From Prorocentrum cordatum (lineage: Eukaryota > Sar > Dinophyceae > Prorocentrales > Prorocentraceae): 64,000 nt of DNA. Below are positions 62,085 to 64,000 of the stretch, piece after piece (the first letter of the stretch is position 1; every line of letters starts with the position of its first letter). The notes under the pieces were generated by a model that saw only the letters and a program-made list of their open reading frames with translations, ran no database searches and had not been told where the DNA came from. The DNA lies in the NCBI GenBank assembly GCA_963575745.1, contig CAUYUJ010013869.1, forward strand, positions 264,001 to 328,000, written 5' to 3'. The position numbers were made by a program, and so were the translations under genes.

Positions 62085-63725
62085 ACTTCCTGGGCGCGGC
62101 CCTGAAGGCCTCTGGAGCGCTCCAGGAGCGCTCCAAGGAGACGCCAAATATGTGGCAGGCCCAGCAGCCTGAAGCCAAGAGCGCCCCAAGACGGCCCAGA
62201 TGGCCTCAAGACGGCCCAAGATGCTCCGAAGACGCCCCAAGATGCGTCCAAGAGACCTCCCAAGAGGCCCCCAACAAGCCAAGATTGATGATTTTCATTG
62301 TTTTTTGGGGGGGGATTTTGGCGTTCTCGCCTCTTCGGCTTACTAGCGCTCCAGGACGGCCCACAAAGCCCTCAATATCGCCCCAATACGGCCTACGAGG
62401 GTTCAAGACCGTTCCGAAACGACCCCAGAGAGCCCTAAGAGACCCCAAAAACCTCCAAGATGGCCCAAGATGCCCCCAAGACGGCTCCAAGACCGGGCCC
62501 CGACGGGGGACCGGAACGGACATTTCGCGCTCTAAGCCGCAAGACGTCCCCAGGAGACCTCATAACGCCCCCAAGAGGCCTCAAGACGGCCCAAGATGCT
62601 CCGAAGACGCCCCAAGATGCGTCCAAGAGACCTCCCAAGAGGCCCCCAACAAGCCAAAATTTATGATTTTCATTTGATTTTTTGGATTTTGGAGTTCTCG
62701 CCTCTTCGGCTTACTAGCGCTCCAAGACGGCCCACAAAGCCCTCAATATCGCCCCAATACGGCCTACGAGGGTTCAAGACCGTCCCGAAACGACCCCAGA
62801 GAGCCCTAAGAGACCCCCAGAAACCTCCAAGATGGCCCAAGACGCCCCCAAGACGGCTCCAAGACCGGGCCCCGACGGGGGACCGGAACGGACATTTCGC
62901 GCTCGAAGCCGCAAGACGTCCCCAGGAGACCTCATAACGCCCCCAAAAGGCCTCAAGACGGCCCAAGATGCTCCCAAGACGCCCCAAGATGCGTCCAAGA
63001 GACCTCCCAAGAGGCCGCCAACAAGCCAAAATTGATGATTTTCATTGTTTTTTTGAGAGAGGGATTTTGGCGTTCTCGCCTCTTCGGCTTACTAGCGCTC
63101 CGAGACGGCCCACAAAGCCCTCTATATCGCCCCAATACGGCCTACGAGGGTTCAAGACCGTTCCGAAACGACCCCAGAGAGCCCTAAGACCCTAAGAGAC
63201 CCCCAGAAACCTCCAAGATGGCCCAAGATGCCTCCAAGACGGCTCCAAGACGGGGCCCCGGCGGAGGACCGGAACGGACATTTCGCGCTCTAAGCCGCAC
63301 GACGTCCCCAGGAGACCTCATAACGCTCCCAAGAGGCCTCAAGACGGCCCAAGATGCTCCCAAGACGCCCCAAGATGCGTCCAAGAGACCTCCCAAGAGG
63401 CCCCCAACAAGCCAAAATTGATGATTTTCATTGTTTTTTTGAGGGAGGAATTTTGGCGTTCTCGCCTCTTCGGCTTACTAGCGCTCCAAGACGGCCCACA
63501 AAGCCCTCAATATCGCCCCAATACGGCCTACGAGGGTTCAAGACCGTTCCGAAACGACCCCAGAGAGCCCTAAGAGACCCCCAGAAACCTCCAAGATGGC
63601 CCAAGATGCCTCCAAGACGGCTCCAAGACCGGGCCCCGACGGGGGACCGGAACGGACATTTCGCGCTCTAAGCCGCACGACGTCCCAAGGAGACCTCATA
63701 ACGCCCCCAAGAGGCCGCCGAGAGG
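62085..63725. repeat. Tandem array of about 375-385-bp units
   Basis: The phrase AAGCCAAAATTGATGATTTT (with small changes) recurs at 62276, 62650, 63024 and 63410, spacing 374, 374 and 386 bp. Each unit also carries TTCTCGCCTCTTCGGCTTAC, CCTACGAGGGTTCAAGACCG, GACCGGAACGGACATTTCGC and internal CCAAGACGGC reiterations. Units are more than 90% alike by eye. Open frames in them are repeats of one another and have no recognisable product. Confidence 0.9.
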
Positions 63726-64000
63726 CCCCAAGAGGCCCCCAACAGGCCCCAAGAGGCCCACAGGAGGCCCCAGGAGGCTCTAGAAATACTGCCAAGAGGC
63801 CCTCCAGAGGCTTCCCAAGAGACCCCCAACGGCCTCTAAAAAACGCGTCTTGTCCACAACCAAACTGAGCAGACGATGGCGCCACAAACCACTGACAGCC
63901 GCAAACGTCGAACCAACTACACCGGACTGGTGCACCCACCACCGAAAACAACGTCCCCCCCCCCCATCAGCGCAGCATGGCTCACGGACGCGCAGCCAAA

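Noticed and set aside
62085-63725. Repeated 67-119-residue proteins
   Set aside because: Each unit of the tandem array gives the same frames on both strands; no start context, domain or codon bias supports translation.

Overview
The window reads as nuclear DNA of a dinoflagellate. Four lines of evidence agree. (1) A full-length dinoflagellate spliced-leader sequence (DinoSL) lies at 19570-19591. (2) Genes are split into small exons whose introns use GT, GC and apparently GA donors, with acceptors almost always followed by G (AG|G). (3) Coding exons have strongly GC-ending codons in a GC-rich background packed with CCT/GGA, GAT and GGT microsatellites. (4) There are retroelements and gene families of the kind that fill Symbiodiniaceae/Suessiales-type genomes. 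Genus cannot be named from the sequence. Nothing looks prokaryotic, and no rRNA, tRNA or CRISPR was found.

Layout. 0-5 kb: a foldback element, MITE-like copies, dispersed repeats and a possible terminal exon at about 506-610. 5.1-14.4 kb (minus): an AGC-type protein kinase in four recognisable exons; its 7-kb intron holds a decayed endonuclease-type retroelement and other repeats. 14.4-15.06 kb: an almost uninterrupted 660-bp CCT tract abutting the first kinase exon. 17.8-19.15 kb (minus): 3' exons of an unidentified gene. 19.57-28.12 kb (plus): an 8.5-kb non-LTR retrotransposon, apparently complete, with a 17-bp target-site duplication. It starts exactly at a DinoSL and encodes ORF1 (zinc finger, coiled coil, nuclear localisation motif), ORF2 (endonuclease, reverse transcriptase, RNase H) and a frameshifted ORF3. 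Its 3' half carries 13 small hairpins whose stems covary. 28-36 kb: MITE copies, microsatellites and tandem repeats without a convincing gene. 36.7-38.5 kb (minus): a second, 5'-truncated non-LTR element, also between CCT tracts. 43.3-46.1 kb (minus): a multi-exon gene resembling the transposase-like proteins common in dinoflagellates. 46.9-51.1 kb (minus): a nine-exon, 401-codon gene that can be spliced in silico with every phase consistent. 52.7-60.5 kb (minus, 5' incomplete): a gene of at least 12 exons with an unusual GRKAAA repeat near its C-terminus. 61.7-64 kb: palindromic repeats and a tandem array of about 380-bp units.

How the parts relate. All host-type genes recognised here lie on the minus strand, consistent with the unidirectional gene clusters known in dinoflagellates. 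The plus-strand retrotransposon and several terminal-inverted-repeat elements sit between or inside them. The most notable observations are the retrotransposon that begins with a spliced leader and sits in a CCT microsatellite, its covarying hairpin array, and introns bounded by short direct repeats, which recall mobile introns (introners).
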